DNA of 64,000 nucleotides from Sisyra terminalis (Eukaryota; Arthropoda; Insecta; Neuroptera; Sisyridae): NCBI GenBank assembly GCA_958496175.1, contig OY292280.1, positions 2,046,001-2,110,000 on the forward strand, given 5' to 3'. The translations under genes were made by a program, and so were the position numbers. Of this stretch, positions 36,201 to 48,013 are shown one piece after another (the stretch's first letter is position 1; each line of letters begins with the position of its first letter). The notes under the pieces are model-generated. The model had not been told where the DNA came from. It searched no databases and saw nothing but the letters and a program-made list of their open reading frames with translations.

Positions 36201-39200
36201 CTAATTACGTGAAATAATTGGTATTTTTAGATTTTTGAGACATTGGAATCGAGGAGACTTTAATTCGTGTACAAGAACCGACTTGACGTTCAAGCCCGTT
36301 CCAGATTCGAAATTGGCACGAAAACGGGATGAAAGACTGCGCAAACAAGCGGAAAAAGAACGGGAAGAACGGGAAAAACAGGTGCTTCACCACTCCCAAC
36401 AAGTAATTTTATACTATGTAATTTTGTGTAGAAGGGAAAATTTCCGAAGAAATTGGGGTTACTTTTTTGCTCTAACGCAGAGGTTTCCAAACTTAATTTT
36501 ACCACGGGACCCATAAAAATATTTGGTCATTTTTATACTCAAGAAAAAACTAATATGCTGGCGTCGTTTTATCGTCCATTGGTAGGAGAAACGAACCGAT
36601 TCGAAATTTAAAAGTTAGAGTAAGATAACAGCAATTTTCGAAAGTGGTTGGCTTCGGGTCCCCGGTTTCGGTCGAACCCTAATAACAATGTTTATTGTTG
36701 CTTAATTAGAAGGATGTGCTTATTAATTAGCGTAAATTTTATCAAATCTCTTCCCACCTACTGGTGACCTAGTAGTCATGATGACCGCTTTAAAACTGAC
36801 AGGTGCTAAATTCGATTCTCATATCGAGCAAATTTCAATATTTCTCGATTTAAGGATTTTTATTAACCCTAGAGTCGCTAAAGACCATAGTAGTCCATGA
36901 TTAAGAGAATTTTTTTATTAATGGATAATAATATATGTCTTTTGACTTAATTTCTTCTTTATTACATAAGGGGATATTCTAGTCTAGAGACCCGAATTTC
37001 GAGCGTTTTTTGATAATTTATAAAAAAGAAGCATTTTATATTTTTACGAGCCATTTCTTTGTCATTTGTTTATTGATGCTTGAAGAATATACAAAATTAA
37101 TTTCAAAAAAAAAAAAAAAATCGTGGAGTTATGCATCTAGAAGTAGAGGGAGAAAAAAAAAAGACCGTGTCCTGGTTGTCATGATTTCAACCCCTGTAGT
37201 CATCTGAAAAATAAAAGAAGAGTGAATTCTTAATCTGTATGAATGTAGCTATCTTCCGAACTGGCGAATCCAAAAACAAAAAAAAATTTCCATAAAATGG
37301 CGGCTACTCAAAAACTAGGTCGATTTTTTCACTGATTTTTTGACTTTATCAAATTTTTTAAAAATATTAGAAATTAGAAATTTAATTTTTTGCTGGTTCC
37401 AAAGATAAACAAATATTCAAGGAATATTCATGCCTAATTTCAAGAGAATCGGCTGGTTAGAACTTGAGATATCTTGACAACCCTGTCGAAAAAAGTAGTT
37501 TCGAGAAAAACGCGTTTAAAGTTCCAGTCGTACGCTCAACCGGTCTGCTTGCCACGTCACGAAAACGGCTATAACTAAGAAAATAATTCGAATTTGAAAA
37601 AATCATTTTAGGGAGACATTTTTGAATATCTAAACTATCGAATAATGAAAAAAAAAATTTTCGATTTTTTCGAATTTCTAGACTAGAATATCCCCATAAG
37701 ACGTATATTATTATCCATTAATTTATTGTGACTCGGAAATAAAATACTTATTAATGTTATTTTTTTAATATTTTTATTAAAATTGCTTCCTGTACAACTA
37801 CATACAACTGACAATGTGATATGATAAGATAATAAAAGAACGTTCCAAATGTTCTGCACTTAAAAGTCACTTTAAACGAGAAATACTCAGCTTACTTTGT
37901 ACAAATCAAGGCACTGTAGTTATGTGAATGGCGCAGATGCATGGGCCAATCATAGCGCACCGCGGAAAGCTCAATCTTATGTTCGACCAATCAGAGACCT
38001 TGTTACTAAAACTTTATAAATTTTAACCAATGAGATGATTCTATTGGGAAACTAACTAATAATAACATTAATTAATGGATTTAATTAATGATATGTTCAT
38101 TGCAAGCGATGGTAAGCGACTATAATCTATTCTTATATATATAAGGATATTTTAGAACGCCGGTTGGGCGGTGGGCGCCATTTATTTTTTAAAGATTTAT
38201 TTACTATTAGGTATTTCAAATGATACATACACATAATACACCAAAAATATAAAATTTCTGGTAATTAGGTCGAATTCGGAAAACGCATTACTAGAAGGCG
38301 TTATTGCGGAGACGGAAATAAAGAAGACTGTACCAAGAAGATACTATTTCTACCGAAATTATAACGATGTAAAATATTTTCTCTTATTTCTTTATTTAAT
38401 TACTGAATAGAACAAACAAAATAGAAAATCTAGCAACGTTATTTTGACCCTCCTAAAAGGCCCATTGTTGTATCCTAACGGTTAAATGTTATATTCGAGT
38501 TGAAATTTTGGGCAATAATGATATATGGTTATGGGTGAATCTAACGTCTGACAACCTAAAAAAAATATTTTTAAACTGTTATTTGCCGTTGCTTTATAAC
38601 TACTAAGGTCTTTAGCGACTGTAGGTTTTAATAAAAATCCGTATAGGAGAAATATCGAAAATTTGCTCGAATCCAGAATCGAACCCAACACCTCTACTGC
38701 TTTTGAAGCGGTCACCTTGACCACTCGGCCACCAGTAGGGCCACAATTATTATAACAGTTCAATTTCGAATTACGTATGTATTACTACGATTCATGGACC
38801 TCTTGAATTCCGACGAATTGAAAAAATACCTGCCAGAAAATGGTCTGCTGTATCTCTTGGATTGGCCACTGATTGCCGATTATATACCAAATTTTTAAAT
38901 ATTAAAACTTTAAGCTTTATTATTTTACTATTTTCTCAATGAGTAACGTTTTGGGTACCATTAGCCACAATTTTGAAGATAAATATAGCAGGAATATGTA
39001 GGAATGTGTGGTTTTATTTATATAGATAGATAATATGGGAGTTAATATCGTATAGGTATCATGAAAATTTGAATTTTTTCGTTAAAGTACAACGAATAAC
39101 ATTTTATGGTTTTAAAGGGGTAACATCTGGATTACTATTTAACCGATTTGATTCCGAATTTATTTGTTGCAGCGAAAAATCATGACTCCGGATAATAAAA

Positions 39201-41297
39201 ATGATGTGAAACCTCCTAGTCGAGGACCTATTGAGACAATCACGTCTCCTTATGAAAGGTTTTCTCGGCAAGCTGCAGCTTTTGCTGACACTCCAGCATT
39301 GAGGTAATTTGGGAATCTCTATTCATCCTATTTTTTTTTAAATAATAGTATGTTTAGGCAATTATCTGAGTATGCCAGGCCTCATCACGCTAGTGCCTAC
39401 GGAAGAAGTGGAGGTCCTCCAGGATTAGCACCTACTCATTGTCTTGATCCCATGTTGCATCATTACCAACTGGGAAATATGTATGCCGGTATCGCTCGAG
39501 ATCGTATGGAATTGGAGCAAATGGAGCGTGATAAACGGGAACGGGAAATTCGGGAACTTCGCGAGCGGGAGTTGAACGATCGGTTGAAAGAAGAAATAAT
39601 GAAATCGGCATCGATGGCAGCGGGACGTCCTCCAGCTGGATCACTCGGATCGGGTGGACCTCATTCAGGTGGTCCTGGAGGCCCTCCACCAGGAAGTCTA
39701 CCTCCCGGTCCTGGAGGACTTGATCCCCATACTTCGCATTGGATAGATATGCAACGAAGGTATATTATTCCATATTTTTTCGTTATTTATTACATTTCAT
39801 TCAAAATTTCTTCTATTTGCTCAATTTTGACGTCATTCATGGATGTTACCGAGTATGTGATACAATTCACACTTGAGACGCAATTAGAAGCAAATTTTGA
39901 TGATTCGTTTAATGATTTTACTTTTGAAATAAGAAATTTTGTAACGATTTTAATCAATTTTTTTTTTATTTCTGATTTAATTTAGATATGCAACTTTTTC
40001 CAGGTATGCGGCTGCAAGTTTATCCGCAGGACCTCATCCTGGTTCAATTCCTCTAGGTGCTCCCCATCACTATAGTCCTGGTTTAACTGCGGGATTATAT
40101 TCTCCAGCTGTTGTAGCTGCACACCATGCATTGACTGATCGTCTAGAAAGGCTAGTCATTCCTCCTCCTTCTCAGGGACCTCCACATGGTATGCAAACGG
40201 AAAATGAATCTGGGAATTTCTTTTAATTGATATATTTTTTTAGGAGTTCCACCTGGTGGACTTGCACCGCCGGTGTCCAGTGCTGGACCTAGTGGAGGAC
40301 CAAGTCAAGCAGCTTTGGAAGCTGAACGACTAGCTTTGGCTACTGATCCAATGGTAAATTCATTTATTTAACTAAGTACACCTAGTTTTAAATATTATGG
40401 TAGCTTCTTGGTTTAAAATAGGGACTTAGGAAACAATCCTTAAGGTTGTCGGGTTGAGGCTCAATTAACCTCTTTCTGGAGAACCCATATTAATATTAAC
40501 GACTGTAGGGTTAATAAAAATTTGTAAATCCAAAAATATTCCAGGAGTCTAGGATTTCTGGGCGATCACTGAATCCTTAGGTTTTTTGTCGATATTTCTA
40601 GTCATTGATACAAAAAATGTTGCAAATACCATAATGAGAGGAGTTTAAAGCCTACCTGGAAGTTCTTTTTGAAGAAATTTATTTTGTTTGTTCTTTTTTA
40701 AGGTGCGATTACAAATGGCGGGTATTTCACCAGAATATCATGCCCACACTCATGCTCATTCTCATACACATCTTCATTTGCACAACCAATCGGGAGGTAA
40801 TGGCGGCTCGGGACCTGGAGGGGTACCTAGTGGTGGACCTCAAGGAGGTCCTCCTGGACCTGGCCAAAATCCTGACATGCCCCGTTCGGGCTCAGCTACA
40901 GGATTCCCACTTCCACGTAAGTTTTGACTATATCTTCCGAAATATCCAAACTAATTGGGAAATAAATTAATAGCGTCAGGAAATCCATATCCTCGTCCAT
41001 CTTTAATACCCAGTCGTGAGGCTCTTGCTTTGCACCACCCAGATTTACTGGGTCGACCATACGCGGATCAATTGGCCCACCAGGCGGCCGCCCACGAACA
41101 ATTGCAGAGACAAATTCTTCTGGAACGGGATCGATTTCCGCACGCATCAATGGTTGCACAACACGAAGAATATTTAAGGTAGTTCACCTAACGTTCCTTT
41201 GGTTGGCATCACTGAAAATTTAATTTGTTTTAGGCAACGGGAACGGGAGTTGAATGTACGAGCCTTGGAAGAAGCAGCCCGCGGTTCTAGACCTTAA
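27282..41297 (+). CDS. Gug: Atrophin / Grunge nuclear co-repressor, complete
   Basis: Atrophin is a nuclear transcriptional co-repressor used by nuclear receptors and patterning factors and is the relative of vertebrate RERE/ATN1. Twenty-four coding exons join in frame: 27282-27350, 27406-27592, 29300-29379, 29760-29939, 29997-30165, 30217-30453, 30516-30628, 31669-31810, 31981-32180, 32237-33803, 33860-34015, 34076-34318, 34373-34801, 34859-35304, 35382-35754, 35947-36163, 36231-36381, 39173-39303, 39358-39759, 40004-40188, 40244-40353, 40703-40916, 40974-41178, 41234-41297. The product is 2,089 aa, close to the fly protein. ELM2-type N-terminus (about 1-112), SANT (about 138-187), a long Ser/Pro/Asn-rich middle with a proline run near 932, [12 protein letters not shown] near 1012, the atrophin core FLRHWNRG...[13 protein letters not shown] (about 1603-1640), and a His-rich run near 1943-1957. 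Unlike RERE, no BAH or GATA finger was seen. Exon 7 (30516 or 30531) and exon 23 (40974 or 40980) have alternative in-frame acceptors. Confidence 0.96.
28183..28324. mobile_element. Truncated MITE of the 8-bp-duplication family
   Basis: Starts with GGCTCATGTCCCTTTTAG and continues through AATCTGGCAACATGGCATTT, the terminus of the family described at 57347. It stops where the complete copy at 28325 begins; the right end is missing. Confidence 0.6.
28325..28548. mobile_element. MITE, 8-bp-duplication family, full copy
   Basis: The two ends are inverted copies for about 85 bp, starting GGCTCAAGTGTACTTTAGCA and containing CAATCTGGCAACGTTGCATT. Total 224 bp, in Atrophin intron 2, with no coding capacity. 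No clear target duplication remains at this copy; 57347-57571 is a near-identical sister that has one. Confidence 0.8.
28852..29231. mobile_element. MITE with AGGGGCCATCCATAAATT ends, carrying a SINE
   Basis: AGGGGCCATCCATAAATTAT at the left and an AATGAATGGCCCCT end at the right bound about 380 bp in Atrophin intron 2. A minus-strand SINE (28955-29110) sits inside. Without it the element would be near the length of its relative at 15125-15295. Confidence 0.65.
28955..29110 (-). mobile_element. tRNA-derived SINE copy
   Basis: Minus-strand copy with the A-box region degraded (TGAGGGGTCAAAGTGACCGC), a B-box-like GGTTTGAATCTCGAATCGAG, the ATTTTTAATATTTCTTGATA body and the CTCTAGAGTCACTAAAGATC core. 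Confidence 0.65.
30629..31668. other. Atrophin intron 7 with diverged internal repeats
   Basis: The intron holds two weakly similar stretches about 420 bp apart (near 30950-31030 and 31370-31440). Both run from GCGCAACT through a T-rich part to ATCGATTGGCAATT. The short ORFs here are not supported by splice sites or composition. Confidence 0.4.
36757..36897 (+). mobile_element. tRNA-derived SINE copy
   Basis: CCTACTGGTGACCTAGTAGTC opens an A-box-like head, followed by GACCGCTTTAAAA, a B-box-like AAATTCGATTCTCATATCGAG, the CAATATTTCTCGATTTAAGG body and TTATTAACCCTAGAGTCGCT core. Confidence 0.75.
36917..37722. mobile_element. Inverted-repeat element, about 806 bp
   Basis: Left ATTAATGGATAATAATATA and then GGGGATATTCTAGTCTAGA are mirrored by TCTAGACTAGAATATCCCC and then TATATTATTATCCATTAAT at the right. 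The left arm carries about 26 extra bases between the two blocks. The interior has no intact ORF. Non-autonomous DNA transposon by structure. Confidence 0.65.
38578..38740 (-). mobile_element. tRNA-derived SINE, best-preserved copy
   Basis: Read on the minus strand, it opens CCTACTGGTGGCCGAGTGGT. TGGCCGAGTGGTC fits the RNA polymerase III A box (TRGCNNAGYNGG), and GGGTTCGATTCTGG fits the B box (GWTCRANNC), so the head comes from a Ser/Leu-type tRNA. The family body (GCAAATTTTCGATATTTCTC) and core (AACCTACAGTCGCTAAAGACC) follow, then TTAGTAGTTATAAAGCAACG. It is not a tRNA gene: no acceptor stem or anticodon arm can be closed. Confidence 0.85.
40470..40600 (-). mobile_element. SINE fragment in Atrophin intron 21
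   Basis: TTAACGACTGTAGGGTTAAT and AAAAATTTGTAAATCCAAAA are the minus-strand core and body of the SINE. A degraded head (TGGGCGATCACTGAATCC) follows. Old and rearranged. Confidence 0.5.
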
Positions 41298-42400
41298 GTA
41301 TCCATTTCTTGATTTTGTCCCAGTTTTTTTAACATTTGTTTAAAAAAGCCGCAATAATTAAAAGGTAGTGATATTTTGCTGGCCCCTTTACAGCCGTTTT
41401 TTTCCTTCATTAGAAATACAAAATCGAAAGAAAAGCAATTTCTATACAATCGTGTTTAGTCTCACTTCTTTTTAATCGGGCAATAATTAACCTCAAAATT
41501 TAATTTCTATATATATATATGCATATATAGAGACCACAATTTCAAAAATTTGCAAAGACAAACGTATTCCCATTGTATATTTGATTTCAATCATTAAATA
41601 CCCCATGTTTGTCTTATTTGTAATATTGAAATTGTCTAACTATGACGTCATTGTACATACACTTTAATTGCAAATTTTTCTAGTCCCAATTGAGACTTGA
41701 AAAATTACACATCAAAAAACATTGACCAAATGTTCAGAAACCGAAGCGAGAATGACGCTATGTTTCCTTTTTATCCTAGTCTTAATTTATTTAGTTAATT
41801 ATAACACAACGTAATAGTTGTGCGTGGTGTAATTACAATGGAATTCTAAAAAAAACCATTAGCTTTATTAAATTTTTATATTGTCCCAATTAAAGGCGTT
41901 TGATATGTAAATCTAGTTGAGTCAAATCCCTAGCGGTTTTGAGGACTTGGCGTGGAACTACTGCAGAATATTGACAGTGTTTGAACAGGGATGCCAACCG
42001 GCCGAATTTTTTTCCTCCATATCTATTTTAAAATACCCTAATTTAGTGATATTCTATTGTTTATAACATTATGATTTTAGTAGATGAAATATACAATAGT
42101 AAAACCAAGTTAAACAGTTGTACCATAGAGGGCGACAAGGTATTTTTTATTAGAACTAAGCCTTTTAAAATATGTTTAAATTTTTTTCTTGAAACTTCTT
42201 GGATCGATTAGGCAAAAAATTCGGATTGAAACAAATGATTCATTTTCTCCCTAAAAACATTTTTCCTCAACAAATCTCCCTTGTCAATTTTCCCCCCTAA
42301 ATTTAGGGGAAAACCCTCAAGTTGGCATCACTGTTTTGAATGGTGTAAATACGGAGTATTTACGGCAATTTATCAGACGGTATTCCATTCTATAAATACA
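41298..42400 (+). other. Atrophin 3' UTR and following DNA
   Basis: DNA after the Atrophin stop. AATTAAA and ATTAAA variants occur but no canonical AATAAA clearly marks the end. No other gene is seen. Confidence 0.35.
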
Positions 42401-42404
42401 TTTT

Positions 42405-42545
42405 CGCCGCCACTGGTATGTCTGGAGTACTTACTTTAACCGTTAGCCTAAAAGTACGTAAAGTTAGTATTCTAAAAACATTTGTGGCGGCGCCACATAT
42501 TGACACATTTTCCGTAATGCATCGCAAAGTTGGAACACCTTTTTA
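42405..42545. repeat. Third copy of the GGCGCCGCCAC family
   Basis: CGCCGCCACTGGTATGTCTG, GAGTACTTACTTT, AAAAGTACGTAAAGTTAGTA and GGCGGCGCCACATATTGACA then CCGTAATGCATCGCAA follow the same order and orientation as the units at 13446-13790. Confidence 0.55.
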
Positions 42546-43785
42546 AACATTACTATAGGCAGAGAAGGGAGGCTTATATAGAAGTTCAATTTTGTGTTAA
42601 AAATATGGACGAAATTTGGGCTAACCAATTGGTAGTTATCTGAGATTTGACTAAGTTTAATTTTGTACAGCGACAACTAGTGATCGGCTAACAGAAGCTT
42701 TGATATATACCGATAGGTTACTTCTAATATAAGTCTTTCTTCCCTACTTTAAGAGTATTGTGTACAGTGGCGACACGAGATTTCTACGGTGTTTTATCGA
42801 AGTTACCATGAAGTTTTGTTACTGTAGTATACTGGTTTATTCGAAGAGTATCCGTAGAACTTTACTGGAGTTAACGCTAGTAGAAATTTCGATTAAACGT
42901 TGTAGTAATTCCGTATTGAAACTACTGTAATACTCCGCTGAAATACTACCAAAACTGGAAGTTTCTAGAGTGGCAACAAAACCGCTAGGAAACGCAAAAT
43001 CATCAGGAAACCCTTAATAGTCAGGAAAAAAAATAATATCTAAGATATTTCACATGAATTCATAACAGGTTTCGATTTTGATGAGTCCCTTTTCTAAATT
43101 CAGGAATTTCTGGTATTATTTGAGGTATAAATTTACTTTTTCTGGAAAGATTTTTCCAGAGTTTTCCTCTTGCTTAATCGTAATTTCCATAATTTCTAAA
43201 TATATCTTCAGTGATCGGTGTTTCCCTTCTATAATGTTAAAAAGTGGGTACCTTTGAGTATGGGAGACTCCTTAGTGCTGATTTTTGTTTCCCCGAACAA
43301 GTTTAGTTCCGGGAGACAAGTACTGATGGCACTAGTGTAGCATATGAATAATGAAGTCAAGAATGAAAATTTATTTACAAAAATGAAAAGCAAAACATAT
43401 TCTTATTGAATATTGTTAAACATAAATAATAAAAAAAATATATTCAACACAGGAAACTGGACTATGATTCAGATAATAATTAATTCCAAGTTATTCATAA
43501 CAAATTTATCATTGCTCAACTACTTATATTTAAAATAAATTACAGACATTTTAAACTATACTAAAAGAATAGCGTTAATTGAAAGATAACATTTTCCTGG
43601 ATTCAGGAAAATGTAGTTTTTGATCATAATGAATTGAACTGCCTAGAAAATTCGTCAAATCTTTGCTAAAATTCATTTAAAAAAACCAGTCATTAAAATT
43701 CCAATGAGAGTAATTAGTAAATTCCAAAATTTGGGCTCCTTATTAAAAAGTGCGTACCTCCTAATAAATAAATAAGTTAATACAG
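42546..43785. other. Intergenic, no gene seen
   Basis: Stop-dense DNA. A weakly self-complementary part at 42770-42980 has repeated TACTGTAGTAT / GTAATACTCC motifs. Confidence 0.45.
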
Positions 43786-43786
43786 G

Positions 43787-44690
43787 TGACCCAAAAGTCA
43801 CGAAGGCGCTTTAATCAGTCGCCAAAAGTTTGCTGTTTAATTGTCTTCCATTTTCGAATTCTTTCGATAACATGGTTCATTACAGTTCTTAACGTTTCCG
43901 GCTCTACTGCTCTAAATTTTACACGAATATTTTCCTTGATAACCGGAATCGTCCGACGTTTAATTACAAAAAATTTTCCCCATAAAAAAATAAGGATTCG
44001 TGAAATCTGGAGATCATGACGGATAACCCACGGTACATCTTCTCATGATAATTCGGTCGCCAAAAACAGCCTTTATAACTACCAAAGTAGCACCATCTTG
44101 TTGAAACCACATTTCTGGACTACGTTCCCCGCAAGTCTCTCCATTTACAATTACTGTATTCTCATTGTCATTTTAGAAAAAAAAAACCGTCCGATTATGT
44201 TTTGGGATGTTATCCCACATTAAACTATGCATTTAACAGAGTGCAATTCAGGGATGTAGGGATACAAATACAAGGATACCTTTCTAGGATTTTTAGTACC
44301 CAAAAACCTAGAGTTTTCCTTATTAATCTTCCCTTTTAGGGGGAAAAAGCTTCGCCGGTCATTATCAAACGTTCCATAAAGGTATCCTTGAAGTCTGAGT
44401 GCACAGTTTAGCACTCGTGTAATTTGTATATCATTGGAATAAGATTTCTATACCACGGATAAAGATGTAAACCATATAAAATCTGCTGTAGTGAGGTTCA
44501 ACGGATGCTTAGTTGAGTAGCTCGCCTCCGAGTCGACGTTCCTGGATCTCCGATACTACTGCCCATAAGATCCACATTTTCTTCTATCTTAACTATTCAT
44601 GGTCTCCCGGAATGTGGAAAGTTACCTACAGAACCTGTTGCTCAAAATGATCCATTAAGCGTCGAATCATTGCCCTTCTTACTCTTGTGG
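43787..44690 (-). pseudogene. DDE transposase pseudogene (mariner/Tc1-like, HTH type)
   Basis: On the minus strand, from the higher coordinate downward, one can read a helix-turn-helix part (IRRLMDHFEQ), GDPGTSTRRRATQLSI, then GPFFFENDNENTVIVNGE, then MWFQQDGAT with the second catalytic Asp, GDRIIMRR, SPDFTNPYFF with the third, and a tail IKENIRVKFRAVEPETLRTV. This order is that of a transposase family common in insect genomes. Several frameshifts, stop codons and an internal deletion around the VNGE motif break it, so it is dead. No terminal inverted repeats were found. Confidence 0.8.
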
Positions 44691-46650
44691 CTTTTGGGAA
44701 TATCTGTATATACTGTTATAAACATGTAGCCCATGATAGATAGCCAAAGGGATCGCAATTTCAAATAATTCAGAAGTACCAACTTCTTTACCCAAGTTCT
44801 GTATGGCGTGTCATCTCTATTTGATCCCAAAAAGTTAAACTTTAGGGAGTCAAGTGTGCTATAAGAGTGACCCTCAAACCTCTGGGAGTATACGTATCAC
44901 GTTCTATTGGAATAGCACAGGTGAAAAACTGAAGATATTTGGGAATTTTGATATTCGATTGCGTTAGTATTAGCAAAACTGATCTAACATAGAAAATAAA
45001 TCATTTTTAAATGGAGTTACAAATTTGGTGTGATTTTGGGTTTCCTGATGGCTGCGAATTAAAAATGTACCAAGATATACTAGATGCGAAGGGAGAACCC
45101 CCGCGAATACATTTTGTACTTGATTTTTTGGGCTTATCCTCCAAATTTGGCTTGACTAGATTGTTGAATTCCAAATTTTTTAGTTATTTTTCATGTACAA
45201 AACACTATATCAAAAGCACTATGGTATTAGGCGTCCATCTTGAATGACCCTTTTAGAGTAAATTTCTTTTTGATTCTTAATCGCTTGTATTTGTAATCGA
45301 TATGTACATATGTGTTTTTAATTTTTAAGCAATTGTTTACAAGAAAAATCATATTTTCTAAGCATTTTATTTTATGAACAAGGTTGAGGTTATTCTATTT
45401 TACTTAATATAATAATATCAAATAGCTATTCGACCTTCAGATAAATTATTGAGTACAAAAACCAGTATTTATAATTGTATTATTTATAAAACACACATAC
45501 ACCCACACCTAATATGGACACCGTGTACTTATCTAAGTATTTTTTTTAGTGAGTTTATGGGATTTATGGACTTATAAATCAAATTCGTTCTTAACGATTT
45601 ATTTTTAGTTTAATTTATATTTTTAATTAATGTATGCGAACGGATAATTAAGTGAAAATGCGGAAATTATAATTAAAATATAGGTTTAGAAAAGTCTGAG
45701 TTAATATATACTTTAACGTATCGGTACCCAACGTTTTTGGGAACCTTTACATCTATTACGATGGAAAAAAATCAAATGCCTCCCCCTCCACAATTCTCTT
45801 ATACTCCATTTGCTAAACAAGAACACCACTACTAATCCATTTAATCGTGTAGTCCTTAGAAAGTTCCAGCGCTTACAAAGGGGGGAGGATATATCACCTT
45901 CGTTGGTATTAACTACTTTAAAAGTGTTATCCATAACTTGTACAGCGCTAAGGACGAATTTATTGACATATTAGACAACGCCAAAAATGGATTCTGCGCG
46001 TTTGTTGAACATTTTTTTCGCGGGAAATATAAAAATTCATAATATAAACACACAAATATTTGTTTGAATTTATGTTTAAGGCGTGAATCATCAAACAAAT
46101 AACAAATCGAGGACAGGATTTAATTATATTTTTTTCTATCAACAATAAATTCCAAGATTTTCTGAATTTTTTTTTGTAAAGTAATTATAATGCGAGTCTA
46201 GATATATTAGTCGTTAGGTAAAAAAAAATGCGAAAATTTATAATAATTTAATTTAAATGTATTTTCATGTTTTGTAAATGTAAAAAGAAACTATAATAAG
46301 AAAAAAAATAGTAGATAATATTAATACATAAAACTATGATAATTATTTGTACACATAACTATAAGATTAATTATTAATACAAAAAATATAAATAAATATT
46401 ATTATGTAAATATTCAGTGTTTATTAATTGATAATCACTTTACTTTTATCGATTTTTATAACGTCTCAATTACAAAACTCATTCATATTTTTACTGAAAC
46501 AAAAATTACATAACAATTATATACATTACTTGATATTCCTACTTGTAATTGTTGGAATAGAATTTGTATAGTGCTTTACTTGCTAATATTAGCTAGTACC
46601 TAATGCTAACTATATATGATTCATGGGGATAGATATTGTTAAAAGATAGT
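44691..46650. other. Intergenic, no gene seen
   Basis: AT-rich, with short unsupported ORFs (for example 45011-45247). From about 46130 to 46600 the sequence is almost all A and T. Confidence 0.45.
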
Positions 46651-46829
46651 ATAGCAGATTAACCAAATCGGAGAAGGTATAATCCCTTTCTTTTATGCCA
46701 AAAAGTTATTCTCAAAAATCCGGGAAAATCGTATTTCAAGTCGCTTGAAATCCGAGACCATCACGATTCTGGTGATCTCTATTCCCCACGATTGTGGCAA
46801 AATTAGTGAATATTTGAACCAAAAATTTC

Positions 46830-47230
46830 ATTTTCGATACTTTAATTTTGTATCCAGTGACCAGATTATCAGAAAGTAGTGTTTAGAAACTGTTAACTTT
46901 TGCATCAACAATCCTAAATTTTGGTATCAAAAGTTTACTGATCGGTGACTAGATTATTAGGAAACAGTATTCAATAATGGGAAAGTTTTGTCTCCAAATT
47001 TGTTTTTTTATACCCAATTCTATATCCAGGGACCGAGGAGTTGATTATTGGGAAATGGTACTTAAAATTTGTATATTTTTGCATCAAAACAGCTAAATTT
47101 TTGTATTAAAAAGTTAATTTTGGAAATACAATATTGTATTCAGTTTCCAGATTATCAGAAAATAGTTCAAAAATTTTAAATTTTTGATACACAACTTTAC
47201 AATTTTTGAGTACTATTTCCAAATAATCTG
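46830..47230. repeat. Degenerate tandem repeat, about 90-110-bp units
   Basis: The motif TATCCAGTGACCAGATTATCAG then AAAGTAGT recurs, increasingly altered, near 46852, 46937, 47025 and 47135. T-rich stretches containing TTTTGCATCAA-CA and AATTTTGGTAT separate the copies. Confidence 0.6.
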
Positions 47231-47836
47231 GTAATCGACTACAAAAAAATATTCAGTTCGATTTTCGAATGTTATTTTTATGTTTCTATTTCAGTAGATT
47301 CAGCAAATTTGAAAAAAAATCGCTTTTGGAAATAAGAATTTTATTATATTTTTTCCAAAAGTATTTGATTTTTTTTCACAGTAAAAGTAATTAATTATGG
47401 AATTATCAGGGTTGATAATTCGACAGAATATTTGCCACAAAAGTTTTTGTCAGCAAATTACCTCCAAACCGACAATGTTATCATTTCGATAGAATTTAAT
47501 GAATAAGTTTCGAAGAAATTATCAATTTAATTATTTTTAATGGAAATTATTTATATTTATTTTTCGCCTAAAGAGATTTTGAAGAAAATTGCCTTTAGAG
47601 ATCATACTTTATGGGTAATCATAAAAGGGCAATCGCTATTTTTGTTGAGTCACCAAATAGTGAACATGTTTATCAATTAATTTTGTATTGAGTAATGGAA
47701 AGGAAATTGGAATGTTTTTAATTTACTTAAAATTTTTGATTATTTTAATGGTCTATCACTAGTCCTTTAATTGTCTTATTGCAAAAGCATAAACAATCAA
47801 ATATATCATCCGGGGGATGAAAGATAACGAAAACAT

Positions 47837-47872
47837 ATAAATAGTGAATCCAAAGCATTTTATTTTCATTCT
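47837..47872 (+). promoter_or_regulatory. TATA box and initiator of the unknown gene at 48014
   Basis: TATAAATA at 47837-47844 is followed by TCATTC (insect initiator TCAKTY) at 47867-47872. The spacing from the first T of the TATA box to the initiator A (47869) is 32 bp, the expected distance. This predicts a 5' UTR of about 145 nt before the ATG at 48014. Confidence 0.6.
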
Positions 47873-48013
47873 TCAAAGTTCTATAAATCGTGAAACAAGT
47901 TTTTCCCTAAAACATTTGCACATCGAATTAAACAGTTGACGTTCAGCTATCGAAGTGTTCTGATAGGTGACCTCTTGGAAGTTAGACCAATTGAATTACT
48001 AAATCACTTGATC

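Larger units (their letters stand above)
36382..39172. other. Atrophin intron 17, repeat-filled
   Basis: The largest intron of the gene (2.8 kb) separates the atrophin core exon from the C-terminal exons. It contains two SINE copies in opposite orientations and an inverted-repeat element, all listed separately. No conserved coding frame is seen within it. Confidence 0.7.

Noticed and set aside
38690..38740. tRNA gene from the A and B boxes
   Set aside because: No acceptor stem or anticodon arm closes; the same head recurs attached to the SINE body.
45011..45247. 78-aa ORF
   Set aside because: No splice partner or family; isolated within repeats.
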